Below are positions 12,547-20,028 of a stretch of 24,724 bases of DNA, in pieces. The DNA comes from an uncultured Oscillospiraceae bacterium (lineage in GTDB: Bacteria > Bacillota > Clostridia > Oscillospirales > Oscillospiraceae): assembly GCA_905234005.1 (NCBI GenBank), contig CAJOFW010000023.1, positions 1 to 24,724 on the forward strand, read 5' to 3'. The notes under the pieces were generated by a model. The model saw only the letters and a program-made list of their open reading frames with translations, did no database searches and had not been told where the DNA came from. The stretch's first letter is position 1. Every line of letters starts with the position of its first letter. Both the position numbers and the translations under genes were made by a program.

Positions 12547-13830
12547 TTGCTTAAGACATTCGCGAATGCATGGAAGATCGAGGAGATCCGTAAGAAGATC
12601 CTCTTCACGCTGTTCATCGTCCTCATGTACCGCGTCGGCAACGCCATTCCTGTGCCGTATGTCAACGTGTCGTACCTGCAGCAGTACTTCCAGTCCCTCG
12701 AGAACACCGTTCTCGGCCTGTACAACGTCATGTCCGGCGGCGCGTTCTCCTCGGCTACGATCTTCGCGCTGAGCATACAGCCGTACATCAACGCGTCGAT
12801 CATCATCCAGCTTCTCTGCGTGGCGATCCCCTATCTGGAGAGGCTGTCCAAGGACGAGGGCGAGGAGGGCCGCAAGAAGATCGCCTCCATCACCCGTTAC
12901 GTCACCGTGGGCATCGCGCTCCTGCAGGGCTTTGCCTACTACGTCCTGATCCGCAACAACAGCCTGCTGACCGCCGACGGCAGCGGCGTCTGGGCCGGTA
13001 TCGTCATCGTCATGACCTTCACCGCCGGCTCCGCCCTCATCATGTGGCTCGGCGAGCAGATCACCGAATTCGGCATCGGCAACGGCATCTCGATCATCCT
13101 CTTCTCGAGCATCGTCAGCCGCTTCCCGTCCGCGTTCATCACCTCGATCTCCAACATCAGCGCCGGTACGCTGATGTGGTGGCAGGCCGTCCTGTTCCTG
13201 ATCGGCGCGGTCATCATGATCGTCCTGATCGTCTTCGTGAACGACGCCGAGCGCCGCATCCCCGTGCAGTACTCCAAGCGCGTCGTCGGCCGCAAGATGT
13301 ACGGCGGCCAGAGCACGCACCTGCCCATGAAGGTGAATATGTCCGGCGTTATGCCCGTCATCTTCGCCCAGTCCATCGTGAGCCTGCCCGCCACCATGGC
13401 GCAGCTCTTCGGCTGGAACGGCCCGGTCGGCTCCTATATCCAGCAGACGAACACCTGGACGTACGTCATCTTCTACGCGCTGCTGATCGTCTTCTTCGGC
13501 TACTTCTACTCGACGATCCAGTTCAACCCCGTGGAGATCTCCAACAACCTCCGCAAGAACGGCGGCTTCATCCCCGGCTACCGTCCCGGCAAGCCGACGA
13601 GCCAGTTCATCCAGAAGGTTCTCAACAAGATCACCCTGTTCGGCAGCCTCTATCTGTGCATCATCGCCGCCGTCCCGTATATCATCAGCATATACTCGAA
13701 CGTCTCGCGGCAGATCGGCATCTCCCTCGGCGGCACCTCGATCATCATCGTGGTCGGCGTTGCGCTCGAGACGGTGCAGGCTCTCGAGAGCCAGATGCTG
13801 ATGCGGCACTACAAGGGCTTCCTGGACTGA
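12547..13830 (+). CDS. secY: Preprotein translocase channel subunit SecY
   Basis: 427 residues with ten predicted hydrophobic segments, the expected topology of the Sec channel that exports or inserts preproteins with SecE, SecG and SecA. Conserved pieces include PVPYVNVSYL after TM1, NASIIIQLL in TM2, EQITEFGIGNGISIIL in the middle, and the cytosolic loop EISNNLRKNGGFIPGYRPGKPT. The start is a TTG directly abutting the rplO stop. GAGGTGG six bases upstream is the ribosome binding site inside rplO. Homologues begin at the same point, so the weak start codon appears genuine and could lower SecY output relative to ribosomal proteins. Confidence 0.97.
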   Translation: MLKTFANAWKIEEIRKKILFTLFIVLMYRVGNAIPVPYVNVSYLQQYFQSLENTVLGLYNVMSGGAFSSATIFALSIQPYINASIIIQLLCVAIPYLERLSKDEGEEGRKKIASITRYVTVGIALLQGFAYYVLIRNNSLLTADGSGVWAGIVIVMTFTAGSALIMWLGEQITEFGIGNGISIILFSSIVSRFPSAFITSISNISAGTLMWWQAVLFLIGAVIMIVLIVFVNDAERRIPVQYSKRVVGRKMYGGQSTHLPMKVNMSGVMPVIFAQSIVSLPATMAQLFGWNGPVGSYIQQTNTWTYVIFYALLIVFFGYFYSTIQFNPVEISNNLRKNGGFIPGYRPGKPTSQFIQKVLNKITLFGSLYLCIIAAVPYIISIYSNVSRQIGISLGGTSIIIVVGVALETVQALESQMLMRHYKGFLD

Positions 13831-13843
13831 GGAGGGCGCTGAT

Positions 13844-14476
13844 ATGAAGCTTATTATGCTCGGCGCTCCCGGCGCCGGTAAGGGCACGCAGGCGGAGATT
13901 CTCTCCAAAAAGCTCGGCGTTCCCACCATTTCCACCGGAAACATCCTCCGTGCCGCCGTCAAGGCCGGCACGCCCATCGGCCTCAAGGCGAAGTCCTTCA
14001 TGGACGCCGGCGCGCTCGTCCCCGACGACGTGATCATCGGCATCATCGCCGAGGCCCTCCACGGCCCCGAATGCGAAAGCGGCTACATCCTGGACGGCGT
14101 GCCCCGCACGATCCCCCAGGCCGAGGCCATGGAGCAGCAGGGCGTGGAGATCGACTGCGCCCTCGATATCGAGGTCGACGACGACACCATCGTGGAACGC
14201 ATGGCAGGCCGGCGCACCTGCGTCGCCTGCGGCGCTTCCTTCCACGTCGTGAACAACCCCCCGAAGCAGGAGGGCGTGTGCGACATGTGCGGTCAGGCGC
14301 TCACCATCCGCAAGGATGACGCGCCCGAGACCGTAAAGGCCCGTCTGGAAACCTATCACACCCAGACGGAGCCGCTTCTCGCGTTCTATCGTGAGCGCGG
14401 CAAGCTCAGAACCGTGGAGAACCAGCCCACCATCGAGGCGACCACGGCTGAGATATACAAGGCACTGGGGATATGA
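13844..14476 (+). CDS. adk: Adenylate kinase, zinc-lid type
   Basis: 210 residues. It catalyses ATP + AMP to 2 ADP. The P-loop is Gly7-Ala-Pro-Gly-Ala-Gly-Lys13-Gly-Thr15, and the LID domain holds four zinc cysteines at 126, 129, 146 and 149, as in Gram-positive long forms. The usual DGFPRT motif reads DGVPRT and the usual STGD reads STGN, small departures at generally conserved sites. GAGGAGGGCGCTGAT is upstream. Its stop overlaps the map start (ATGA). The order secY-adk-map is standard. Confidence 0.97.
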   Translation: MKLIMLGAPGAGKGTQAEILSKKLGVPTISTGNILRAAVKAGTPIGLKAKSFMDAGALVPDDVIIGIIAEALHGPECESGYILDGVPRTIPQAEAMEQQGVEIDCALDIEVDDDTIVERMAGRRTCVACGASFHVVNNPPKQEGVCDMCGQALTIRKDDAPETVKARLETYHTQTEPLLAFYRERGKLRTVENQPTIEATTAEIYKALGI

Positions 14477-15240
14477 GCGCCATAACGATCAAATCCCCGC
14501 GTGAGATCGAGATCATGCGACAGGCGGGAAGAATTACCGCGGCTGCCCGCACCTTGGCGCGGGAAATGGTAGCCCCCGGCATCACGACTGGTCAGATCGA
14601 TCGCGAAGTGCGCCGCTTCATTCGTAAACAGGGCGCCGAGCCCACCTTTCTGGGCTACGGCGGCTATCCGGCGAGCGTTTGCCTGTCGGTGAACGAGGAA
14701 GTGATCCATGGCATCCCCGGCAGCCGCGTCCTGCGTGACGGCGATATCGTCTCCGTGGACGTGGGCGCCACCTACAAGGGCTATGTGGGCGACTGCGCCG
14801 GCACCTACGTTGCGGGTACGGCGTCGGAGGAGGCGGCACGTCTCATCCGGGTGACCCGGCAGAGCTTTTTCGAGGGGATCAAATTCGCCCGTGCGGGGTA
14901 TCGCATCGGCGACATATCGCACGCCGTGCAGGAATACGTTGAGAACAACGGCTTCGGCATTGTACGCGACTATGTCGGCCACGGCGTAGGCTCCGTGATG
15001 CACGAGGCGCCCGAGGTTCCGAATTTCGGCCCGCCCGGAAGAGGCCCCCGCCTCGTAAAGGGCATGACGATAGCCGTCGAACCGATGGTGACCCAGGGTA
15101 CGTGGGAGGTAAACGTCCTGAAGGACGGCTGGACCGTCGTCACGAAGGACGGAAAGCTCGCGGCCCACTACGAGAACACCATCCTCATCACCGACGGCGA
15201 GCCGGAGATCCTCACCTACGCGGAGGATCTGTATGAATGA
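14473..15240 (+). CDS. map: Methionine aminopeptidase, type I
   Basis: 255 residues, a type Ia enzyme without an N-terminal extension. It removes the initiator Met from nascent proteins. The metal site is visible: the first Asp in VSVDVGATYKGYVGD and the second at its end, the His in VGHGVGSVMHEAPEVP, the Glu in AVEPMV, and the final Glu in HYENTILIT. It overlaps adk by 4 nt and the KOW gene by 8 nt, consistent with tight translational coupling in this part of the operon. Confidence 0.97.
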   Translation: MSAITIKSPREIEIMRQAGRITAAARTLAREMVAPGITTGQIDREVRRFIRKQGAEPTFLGYGGYPASVCLSVNEEVIHGIPGSRVLRDGDIVSVDVGATYKGYVGDCAGTYVAGTASEEAARLIRVTRQSFFEGIKFARAGYRIGDISHAVQEYVENNGFGIVRDYVGHGVGSVMHEAPEVPNFGPPGRGPRLVKGMTIAVEPMVTQGTWEVNVLKDGWTVVTKDGKLAAHYENTILITDGEPEILTYAEDLYE

Positions 15241-15502
15241 CCCAAAGCCGTTTGACACTGTCGTGTCCCTCGCGGGACACGACAGCGGAAGGCTGTATAT
15301 GGTCGTCGGCGTGCGGGACGGCAAGCTGCTTCTGTGCGACGGCAGGAACCGAAGGACTGACAATCCAAAGCTGAAAAGCCCCAGACATGTACGCGTCACC
15401 GGCAGGGGAGAAGACGCCCCGGCCGGGGACAGTGGAATCAGGAAGACACTGGCACTGGCGGCGCAGGTCGCCGCCGCGAAGGAGGAAAGACGTCTTGGCT
15501 AA
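15233..15502 (+). CDS. KOW-domain RNA-binding protein (L14e/L6e/L27e-like)
   Basis: 89 residues. The N-terminal half (TVVSLAGHDSGRLYMVVGVRDGKLLLCDG) is a KOW motif, as in the small L14e-like protein encoded between map and infA in many Firmicutes (ybzG in Bacillus). The C-terminal half is Ala/Lys/Arg-rich and poorly conserved. The ATG lies inside the end of map, with CGGAGGATCT as ribosome binding site. Its own end overlaps the infA start by 8 nt. A role in ribosome function is suggested by the fold and the place; no function is proven. Confidence 0.85.
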   Translation: MNDPKPFDTVVSLAGHDSGRLYMVVGVRDGKLLLCDGRNRRTDNPKLKSPRHVRVTGRGEDAPAGDSGIRKTLALAAQVAAAKEERRLG

Positions 15503-15713
15503 AGATGATGTGATCGATCTGGAGGGCATAGTGGTGGAGTCTCTGCCCAATACGATGTTCAAGGTGGATATCGGCAAGGGCCACACCATCCTCGCGCATA
15601 TCTCCGGCAAGCTTCGTATGAACTATATCCGTATCCTTCCTGGTGATAAGGTCACGGTGCAGGTGTCACCCTATGACCTCACAAGAGGCCGTATTACCTG
15701 GCGTACGAAGTAA
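15495..15713 (+). CDS. infA: Translation initiation factor IF-1
   Basis: 72 residues, exactly the usual size. IF-1 is an OB-fold protein that covers the A site during initiation. AKDDVIDLEGIVVESLPNTM, AHISGKLRMNYIRILPGD and the end LTRGRITWRTK are canonical. The start is a TTG that fits all homologues, with GGAGGAAAG seven bases upstream. The frame is open further upstream but without a better start. It lies within the end of the KOW gene. Confidence 0.96.
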   Translation: MAKDDVIDLEGIVVESLPNTMFKVDIGKGHTILAHISGKLRMNYIRILPGDKVTVQVSPYDLTRGRITWRTK

Positions 15714-15746
15714 CTCTGACCATACGATTATAAGGAGGCTTACAAC

Positions 15747-15860
15747 ATGAAAGTTAGGCCGAGTGTCAAGCCCATGTGCGAAAAATGCAAGGTCATTAAG
15801 CGCCATGGCCGGGTGATGGTCATCTGCCCGAACCCGAAGCATAAGCAGAGACAGGGCTGA
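15747..15860 (+). CDS. rpmJ: 50S ribosomal protein L36, zinc type
   Basis: 37 residues. The protein has the usual start MKVRPSVKPMCEKCKVI. The zinc ligands are Cys11, Cys14, Cys27 and His32, the complete CCCH set of the zinc form. AAGGAGGCTTACAAC precedes the ATG. The order infA-rpmJ-rpsM is standard. Confidence 0.97.
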   Translation: MKVRPSVKPMCEKCKVIKRHGRVMVICPNPKHKQRQG

Positions 15861-15894
15861 TAGCCTATCTTCAAGAAAGGACTGATTGCGAAAG

Positions 15895-16263
15895 ATGGCA
15901 CGAATCGCCGGCGTTGACCTGCCCAAGGACAAGCGTATTGAGATAGGCCTGACCTATGTCTACGGTATCGGCAGGACATCCGCAAAGAAGATATTGGAAG
16001 AGACCGGGGTCGACCCCGACACCCGCGTCAAGGACCTCAGCGAGGCCGATGAATCCAAGCTCCGCGACTACATCGGCAACCACTGCATCGTGGAGGGCGA
16101 CCTCCGCCGGCAGAACGCGATGGATCTCAAGCGCCTGATGGAGATCGGCTGCTACCGCGGCCAGCGTCACCGCAAGGGTCTGCCCGTCCGCGGCCAGCGC
16201 ACGAAGACAAACGCCCGCACCCGCAAGGGCCCGAAGCGCACCATCGCCAATAAGAAGAAGTAA
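15895..16263 (+). CDS. rpsM: 30S ribosomal protein S13
   Basis: 122 residues. S13 forms intersubunit bridges in the 30S head and contacts the P-site tRNA. ARIAGVDLPKDKRIEIGLTYVYGIGR, GQRHRKGLPVRGQRT and a basic tail are typical. The ATG at 15895 matches the family N-terminus MARIAGV. A TTG at 15886 would add three residues and lies closer to the AAAGGA ribosome binding site (4 nt rather than 13), so initiation at either codon is possible. Confidence 0.95.
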   Translation: MARIAGVDLPKDKRIEIGLTYVYGIGRTSAKKILEETGVDPDTRVKDLSEADESKLRDYIGNHCIVEGDLRRQNAMDLKRLMEIGCYRGQRHRKGLPVRGQRTKTNARTRKGPKRTIANKKK

Positions 16264-16278
16264 GGAGGGAAGAGACAA

Positions 16279-16680
16279 ATGGCAGCTGCTCAGAAGGGTA
16301 AGAAGGTTCGTACCCGCCGCAGAGAACGCAAGAACATCGAGAAGGGCCAGGTCCATATCAGCTCTTCCTTCAACAACACCATGGTCACCGTGACCGACAC
16401 GAACGGCAACGCCCTGAGCTGGGCCTCGGCCGGCGGAATGGGCTTCCGCGGCAGCCGCAAGTCCACGCCGTTCGCCGCCGCCACCGCGGCCGAGACCGCC
16501 GCCCGTGCGGCGATGGAGCACGGCCTGAAGACCGTTGAGGTGTTCGTCAAAGGTCCCGGCAGCGGTCGTGAGGCCGCGATCCGCGCCCTCCAGACCGCCG
16601 GCCTGGAGGTCACGATGATCAAGGACGTGACGCCCATCCCCCACAACGGATGCCGTCCGCCCAAGCGCCGCCGCGTCTGA
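16279..16680 (+). CDS. rpsK: 30S ribosomal protein S11
   Basis: 133 residues. S11 sits on the 30S platform by the mRNA exit. HISSSFNNTMVTVTDTNGN, the FVKGPGSGREAAIRAL block and the ending VTPIPHNGCRPPKRRRV identify it. AAGGAGGGAAGAGACAA precedes the ATG, 15 nt after rpsM. Confidence 0.98.
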   Translation: MAAAQKGKKVRTRRRERKNIEKGQVHISSSFNNTMVTVTDTNGNALSWASAGGMGFRGSRKSTPFAAATAAETAARAAMEHGLKTVEVFVKGPGSGREAAIRALQTAGLEVTMIKDVTPIPHNGCRPPKRRRV

Positions 16681-16700
16681 TGTAAGGGAGGAAACAACCA

Positions 16701-17312
16701 ATGGCCAAAAATATGCAGCCCGTGCTCAAGCGTTGCCGCACGCTGGGCATTTCCCCCGCCGTCATGGGTTACACCGGTAAGGCGAAATCCAACGTCTCCA
16801 TGCGCAACCCCGGCGGGCAGAGAAGGACGAAGAAATCCGAATACGCCCTCCAGCTCAACGAGAAGCAGAAGGTCAAGTTCGTCTACGGCGTCCTTGAGAA
16901 GCAGTTCCGCGCTTACTACGAGAAGGCCGCCAAGATGCCCGGCAAGACCGGCGACAACCTGATGAGCCTTGTCGAGCGCCGTCTTGACAACGTCGTGTAC
17001 CGTCTCGGTCTCGCCGCGACCCGCCGTGAGGCGCGTCAGCTCGTGAACCACGGCCACTACACCGTCAACGGCCGCCGCGTCAATATCCCCTCCTACATGG
17101 TCAAGGTGGGCGACGTCATCGCCGTCAGCGAGAAGAGCACGTCCGCCAGCCGCTTCAAGACCATGAAGGAGGAGGATCGTTTCGTATCCGCACCGAAGTG
17201 GCTCGAGCGCGAGAAGAACGCCCTGCGGGGCAAGGTCGTCGCGCTGCCTGCCAGGGATGATATAGACTTTGAGGTCGAGGACCATCTTATCGTCGAGCTC
17301 TACTCCAAGTAA
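16701..17312 (+). CDS. rpsD: 30S ribosomal protein S4
   Basis: 203 residues. S4 starts 30S assembly and shapes the mRNA entry site. Only one cysteine is present in the N-terminal region (KRCRTLG), so this is the form without the zinc knuckle. The S4 domain runs through ERRLDNVVYRLGLAATRREARQLVNHGHYTVNGRRV in pieces typical of the family. AGGGAGGAAACAACCA is the ribosome binding region. In Bacillus this gene lies elsewhere; its presence between rpsK and rpoA is usual in Clostridia. Confidence 0.97.
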   Translation: MAKNMQPVLKRCRTLGISPAVMGYTGKAKSNVSMRNPGGQRRTKKSEYALQLNEKQKVKFVYGVLEKQFRAYYEKAAKMPGKTGDNLMSLVERRLDNVVYRLGLAATRREARQLVNHGHYTVNGRRVNIPSYMVKVGDVIAVSEKSTSASRFKTMKEEDRFVSAPKWLEREKNALRGKVVALPARDDIDFEVEDHLIVELYSK

Positions 17313-17383
17313 GACCCTCACTAGCTGATAAGCTGTACACCAACAGCGAACACTCGCGAACATTTTGAAGGAGGGTATAATTT

Positions 17384-18334
17384 GTGATCGAGATTGAAAA
17401 GCCGCGTATCGAATGTGTGGAAAGTCCGTCCGACGAGAGCTACGGCAAGTTTGTGGTGGAGCCGCTGGAGCGCGGCTACGGCACAACGCTCGGCAACTCC
17501 CTGAGGCGTGTTCTGCTCAGCTCGCTGCCCGGCACGGCTGTCACGACGGTGAAGATCGCCGGCGTGCAGCACGAGTTCTCAACCATTCCCGGCGTCAAGG
17601 AGGATGTGCCCGAGATCATTCTGAACCTGAAGGGTCTCATCGCCCGCCTCCATACCGACGGCCCGAAGACCGTCTATATCGAGGCCAACGGCGAGTGCGT
17701 CGTCACCGCCGGGGACATCAAGGCCGACGCCGAGGTCGAGATACTCAATCCCGAGATGCACATTGCCACGCTTGGCCCGGAGGCGTCGCTCTCCATGGAG
17801 CTGACGATCTCCCAGGGCCGGGGCTATGTGCCGGCGGAGAAGAACAAGCCTGCCCAGACCATTCTGGGCGTCATCCCTGTAGACTCCATATACTCCCCCG
17901 TCCTGAAGGTAAACTACACCGTTGAGAACACGCGCGTCGGCAACCAGACCGACTACGATAAGCTCACGATCGAGATCTGGACCGACAAGACCATCTCCCC
18001 CCGCGACGCCGTCTCCCTCGGCGCGAAGATCCTCTGCGACCACTTCACGCTGTTCATGGACCTGTCCCAGACCATCAGCGCCGCCTCGACCGTCGTCGAG
18101 AAGACCGAGGCCGTCAAGGACAAGATCATGGAGATGACGATCGAGGAGCTCGACCTGTCCGTCCGCAGCTTCAACTGCCTGAAGCGCGCGAACATCAACA
18201 CCGTTGAGGATCTCGTCTCCAAGACGCAGGACGAGATGATCAAGGTCCGAAACCTCGGACGCAAATCACTGGAGGAGGTCATCCAGAAGCTGGCCATGAT
18301 GGGCCTGTCCCTCGCCAGCGACGACGACCGCTGA
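17384..18334 (+). CDS. rpoA: DNA-directed RNA polymerase subunit alpha
   Basis: 316 residues. The N-terminal domain, which dimerises and nucleates core assembly, contains FVVEPLERGYGTTLGNSLRRVLLSS in conserved pieces. The C-terminal domain, which contacts UP elements and activators, contains LDLSVRSFNCLKRANI and VRNLGRKSLEEV. The start is a GTG preceded by AAGGAGGGTATAATTT. The 71-nt spacer before it is larger than most here but shows no promoter I would support. Confidence 0.97.
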   Translation: MIEIEKPRIECVESPSDESYGKFVVEPLERGYGTTLGNSLRRVLLSSLPGTAVTTVKIAGVQHEFSTIPGVKEDVPEIILNLKGLIARLHTDGPKTVYIEANGECVVTAGDIKADAEVEILNPEMHIATLGPEASLSMELTISQGRGYVPAEKNKPAQTILGVIPVDSIYSPVLKVNYTVENTRVGNQTDYDKLTIEIWTDKTISPRDAVSLGAKILCDHFTLFMDLSQTISAASTVVEKTEAVKDKIMEMTIEELDLSVRSFNCLKRANINTVEDLVSKTQDEMIKVRNLGRKSLEEVIQKLAMMGLSLASDDDR

Positions 18335-18377
18335 TCCCCCGGTTCTATACGACACTCACATTTGGAGGTACACGACA

Positions 18378-18719
18378 ATGCCCGGAACACGCAAGCTCGG
18401 CAAACCGACGGCAGCCCGTATGGCGATGCTTCGCCAGCAGGTAACCGATCTGCTGGATACCGGTCGCATGGAAACCACGGTCACCCGCGCCAAGGAGATC
18501 CGTCCCCTGGCCGAGAAGATGATCACGCTGGGCAAGAAGAAGGGGCTGGCAAACTATCGCCTCGCCCTCCGCTTCCTGACCCGTGAGGATGTGGCCAAGA
18601 AGGTTTTTGACGACCTGGCCGTCAAGTATGCCGACCGCAGCGGCGGCTATACGCGCATCACCCGCGTCGGCTATCGGCGCGGCGACGCGGCGGAGATCGC
18701 CGTGATCGAGCTGGTCTGA
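18378..18719 (+). CDS. rplQ: 50S ribosomal protein L17
   Basis: 113 residues, typical for Firmicutes. L17 lies near the tunnel exit. The block RKLGKPTAARMAMLRQQV and the C-terminal YTRITRVGYRRGDAAEIAVIELV are conserved. TGGAGGTACACGACA precedes the ATG. It is the last gene of the long cluster; a strong terminator follows about 20 nt later. Confidence 0.97.
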   Translation: MPGTRKLGKPTAARMAMLRQQVTDLLDTGRMETTVTRAKEIRPLAEKMITLGKKKGLANYRLALRFLTREDVAKKVFDDLAVKYADRSGGYTRITRVGYRRGDAAEIAVIELV

Positions 18720-18739
18720 TCATATCCAGACAACCGCAC

Positions 18740-18772
18740 AAAATCACCGGGACGTCATCCCGGTGATTTTTT
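18740..18772 (+). terminator. Intrinsic terminator closing the S10-spc-alpha cluster
   Basis: The stem AATCACCGGGA (18742-18752) pairs perfectly with TCCCGGTGATT (18758-18768), loop CGTCA, and extends into flanking A and T, followed by a T-run to 18772. It lies just after rplQ. Confidence 0.92.
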
Positions 18773-18853
18773 AAATCCGTTTTGAGGATTCGGGAGAAAA
18801 CGGGAGATATCACGAGCATATGGGAGCAAACAACTTCAAAATCGATTTCCCTG

Positions 18854-18882
18854 TTGACATCCACCCGCCGCTGTGGTATAAC
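18854..18882 (+). promoter_or_regulatory. Promoter of rplM-rpsI
   Basis: TTGACA (18854-18859), a 17-nt spacer, and TATAAC (18877-18882), with TG one base before the -10. This is a near-consensus vegetative promoter. The expected start is near 18889, giving a leader of about 70 nt. Confidence 0.9.
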
Positions 18883-18888
18883 ATAATA

Positions 18889-18945
18889 GCGCACACCCCG
18901 TATGGGGTGCGGCAAGAATGTTTATAACCTATTTTTCAAGATATT
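18889..18945 (+). promoter_or_regulatory. Candidate L13-type leader hairpin upstream of rplM
   Basis: Right after the predicted transcription start, CACCCC (18894-18899) pairs with GGGGTG (18904-18909) around loop GTAT. Firmicute rplM genes commonly have a short hairpin leader (the L13 leader family, Rfam RF00555), thought to mediate autoregulation. The position fits; I could not test the covariance model. Confidence 0.5.
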
Positions 18946-18959
18946 CGGAGGAAGACAAC

Positions 18960-19400
18960 ATGTCCACGACTATGGTCAAACCTGCCGAAGTCGTCCGCAA
19001 GTGGTACGTGATCGACGCCGCCGGCAAGCCCCTGGGCAAGACCGCCGTCATCGCCGCCGACCTGCTGCGCGGCAAGCGCAAGGTCGACTACACGCCCCAC
19101 GTCGACTGCGGTGATTTCGTCATCGTCATCAACGCCGACCAGGCTGTCCTGACCGGCAAGAAGCTCGAGCAGAAGTACTATCGCACGCACTCCGGCTACC
19201 CCGGCGGCCTGCACGAGACGCAGTACTCCAAGCTCATGCGTGAGAAGCCCGAGCTTGCCATGCGCCTTGCCGTGCGCGGCATGCTCCAGAAGAACGCGAT
19301 GGCCAAGCGTCAGCTCACCCGTCTGCGCGTCTTCAGCGGCCCCGAGCACATCCATCAGGCACAGAAGCCCGAGGTCTATGTGGAAGGAGGAAATAACTAA
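18960..19400 (+). CDS. rplM: 50S ribosomal protein L13
   Basis: 146 residues, close to the usual length. L13 is an early 50S assembly protein. KWYVIDAAGKPLGKTA, GDFVIVINADQAVLTGKKLEQK and the RLAVRGMLQKNAMAKRQL block are typical. The frame is open upstream from 18918, but the ATG at 18960 fits homologues and follows CGGAGGAAGACAAC. It overlaps the rpsI start by one base (TAATG), and its end holds the rpsI ribosome binding site. Confidence 0.97.
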   Translation: MSTTMVKPAEVVRKWYVIDAAGKPLGKTAVIAADLLRGKRKVDYTPHVDCGDFVIVINADQAVLTGKKLEQKYYRTHSGYPGGLHETQYSKLMREKPELAMRLAVRGMLQKNAMAKRQLTRLRVFSGPEHIHQAQKPEVYVEGGNN

Positions 19401-19810
19401 TGGCTACCTATCAGTCCAGGAGACCCTATCTCTACGGCACGGGCCGTCGTAAGTCCTCCGTCGCCCGCGTGCATCTGATCCCCGGCGGCACCGGCGTTAT
19501 CACGATCAACGGCCGCAGCATCGACGACTACTTCGGGCTTGAGACCCTGAAGCTCATCGTCCGCCAGCCCCTCGTCACCACCGAGACGACCGGCAAGGTC
19601 GACATCGAGGCGACCGTCTCCGGCGGCGGCGTGACCGGTCAGGCCGGCGCCATCCGCCACGGCATCGCCCGCGCTCTCCTCCTCGTCGACGAGAGCTATC
19701 GCGCCCCCCTCAAGGCCGCCGGCTTCCTGACCCGCGACCCGCGCATGAAGGAGCGTAAAAAATACGGCCTCAAGGCCGCCCGCCGCGCTCCCCAGTTCAG
19801 CAAGCGCTGA
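19400..19810 (+). CDS. rpsI: 30S ribosomal protein S9
   Basis: 136 residues. S9 has a C-terminal tail whose last Arg contacts P-site tRNA; here the ending is QFSKR, as usual. YGTGRRKSSVARVHLIPG near the N-terminus and GGGVTGQAGAIRHGIARAL in the middle are diagnostic. GGAGGAAATAACTA precedes the ATG inside rplM. A terminator follows about 30 nt after the stop. Confidence 0.98.
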   Translation: MATYQSRRPYLYGTGRRKSSVARVHLIPGGTGVITINGRSIDDYFGLETLKLIVRQPLVTTETTGKVDIEATVSGGGVTGQAGAIRHGIARALLLVDESYRAPLKAAGFLTRDPRMKERKKYGLKAARRAPQFSKR

Positions 19811-19839
19811 TCGGAGCCTCAGCGGATTCCTTACAATCA

Positions 19840-19885
19840 AAACCCCCGGAAACGGTTCGCTGTTTCCGGGGGTTTCATACTTTTT
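19840..19885 (+). terminator. Intrinsic terminator after rpsI
   Basis: A perfect 14-bp stem, AAACCCCCGGAAAC (19840-19853) with GTTTCCGGGGGTTT (19862-19875), loop of 8 nt, followed by a T-rich tract interrupted by CATAC. It closes the rplM-rpsI unit. The right half runs into the dispersed repeat listed next. Confidence 0.88.
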
Positions 19886-19950
19886 CCTAAGAACTTTGAA
19901 TTCGCTTCGAAAAGACTGCGTTTCCGAGCCTTTACGCCCGGTAACGAAAC
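19877..19950 (-). repeat. Dispersed intergenic repeat, copy A
   Basis: Read on the minus strand this segment has GTTTCGTTACCGGGC (19936-19950), then a GGCTC block, GCGAAT, AGTTCTT and AGGAAAAAGTAT. The same blocks occur in the same order on the plus strand at 23250-23325, with different spacing. It lies in the 206-nt gap between rpsI and galM. The rest of that gap (19951-20012) is AT-rich with nothing recognisable. Confidence 0.6.
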
Positions 19951-20000
19951 AAATCTTTTAATTAGAGAACAGTATTACACTTTTTTCTGAAGCTTATCAA

Positions 20001-20028
20001 AAACAAATACCGGGCGTCACCGGACGCC
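20001..20028 (-). terminator. Possible terminator at the end of galM (minus strand)
   Basis: On the minus strand GGCGTC (20023-20028) pairs with GACGCC (20013-20018) around a 4-nt loop that contains most of the galM stop codon, and a T-rich tract follows further downstream. The stem is short and the T-run is several bases away, so this is a weak candidate. Confidence 0.4.

Noticed and set aside
11893..14046. Minus-strand open frame of 717 codons opposite rpmD, rplO, secY and adk.
   Set aside because: It is a shadow of conserved plus-strand genes, with His/Asp/Val-rich low-complexity composition typical of antisense translation.
17376..17381. TATAAT just before rpoA, resembling a -10 box.
   Set aside because: It lies two bases from the GTG start and has no -35 match at the right distance. 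It is part of the ribosome binding region.
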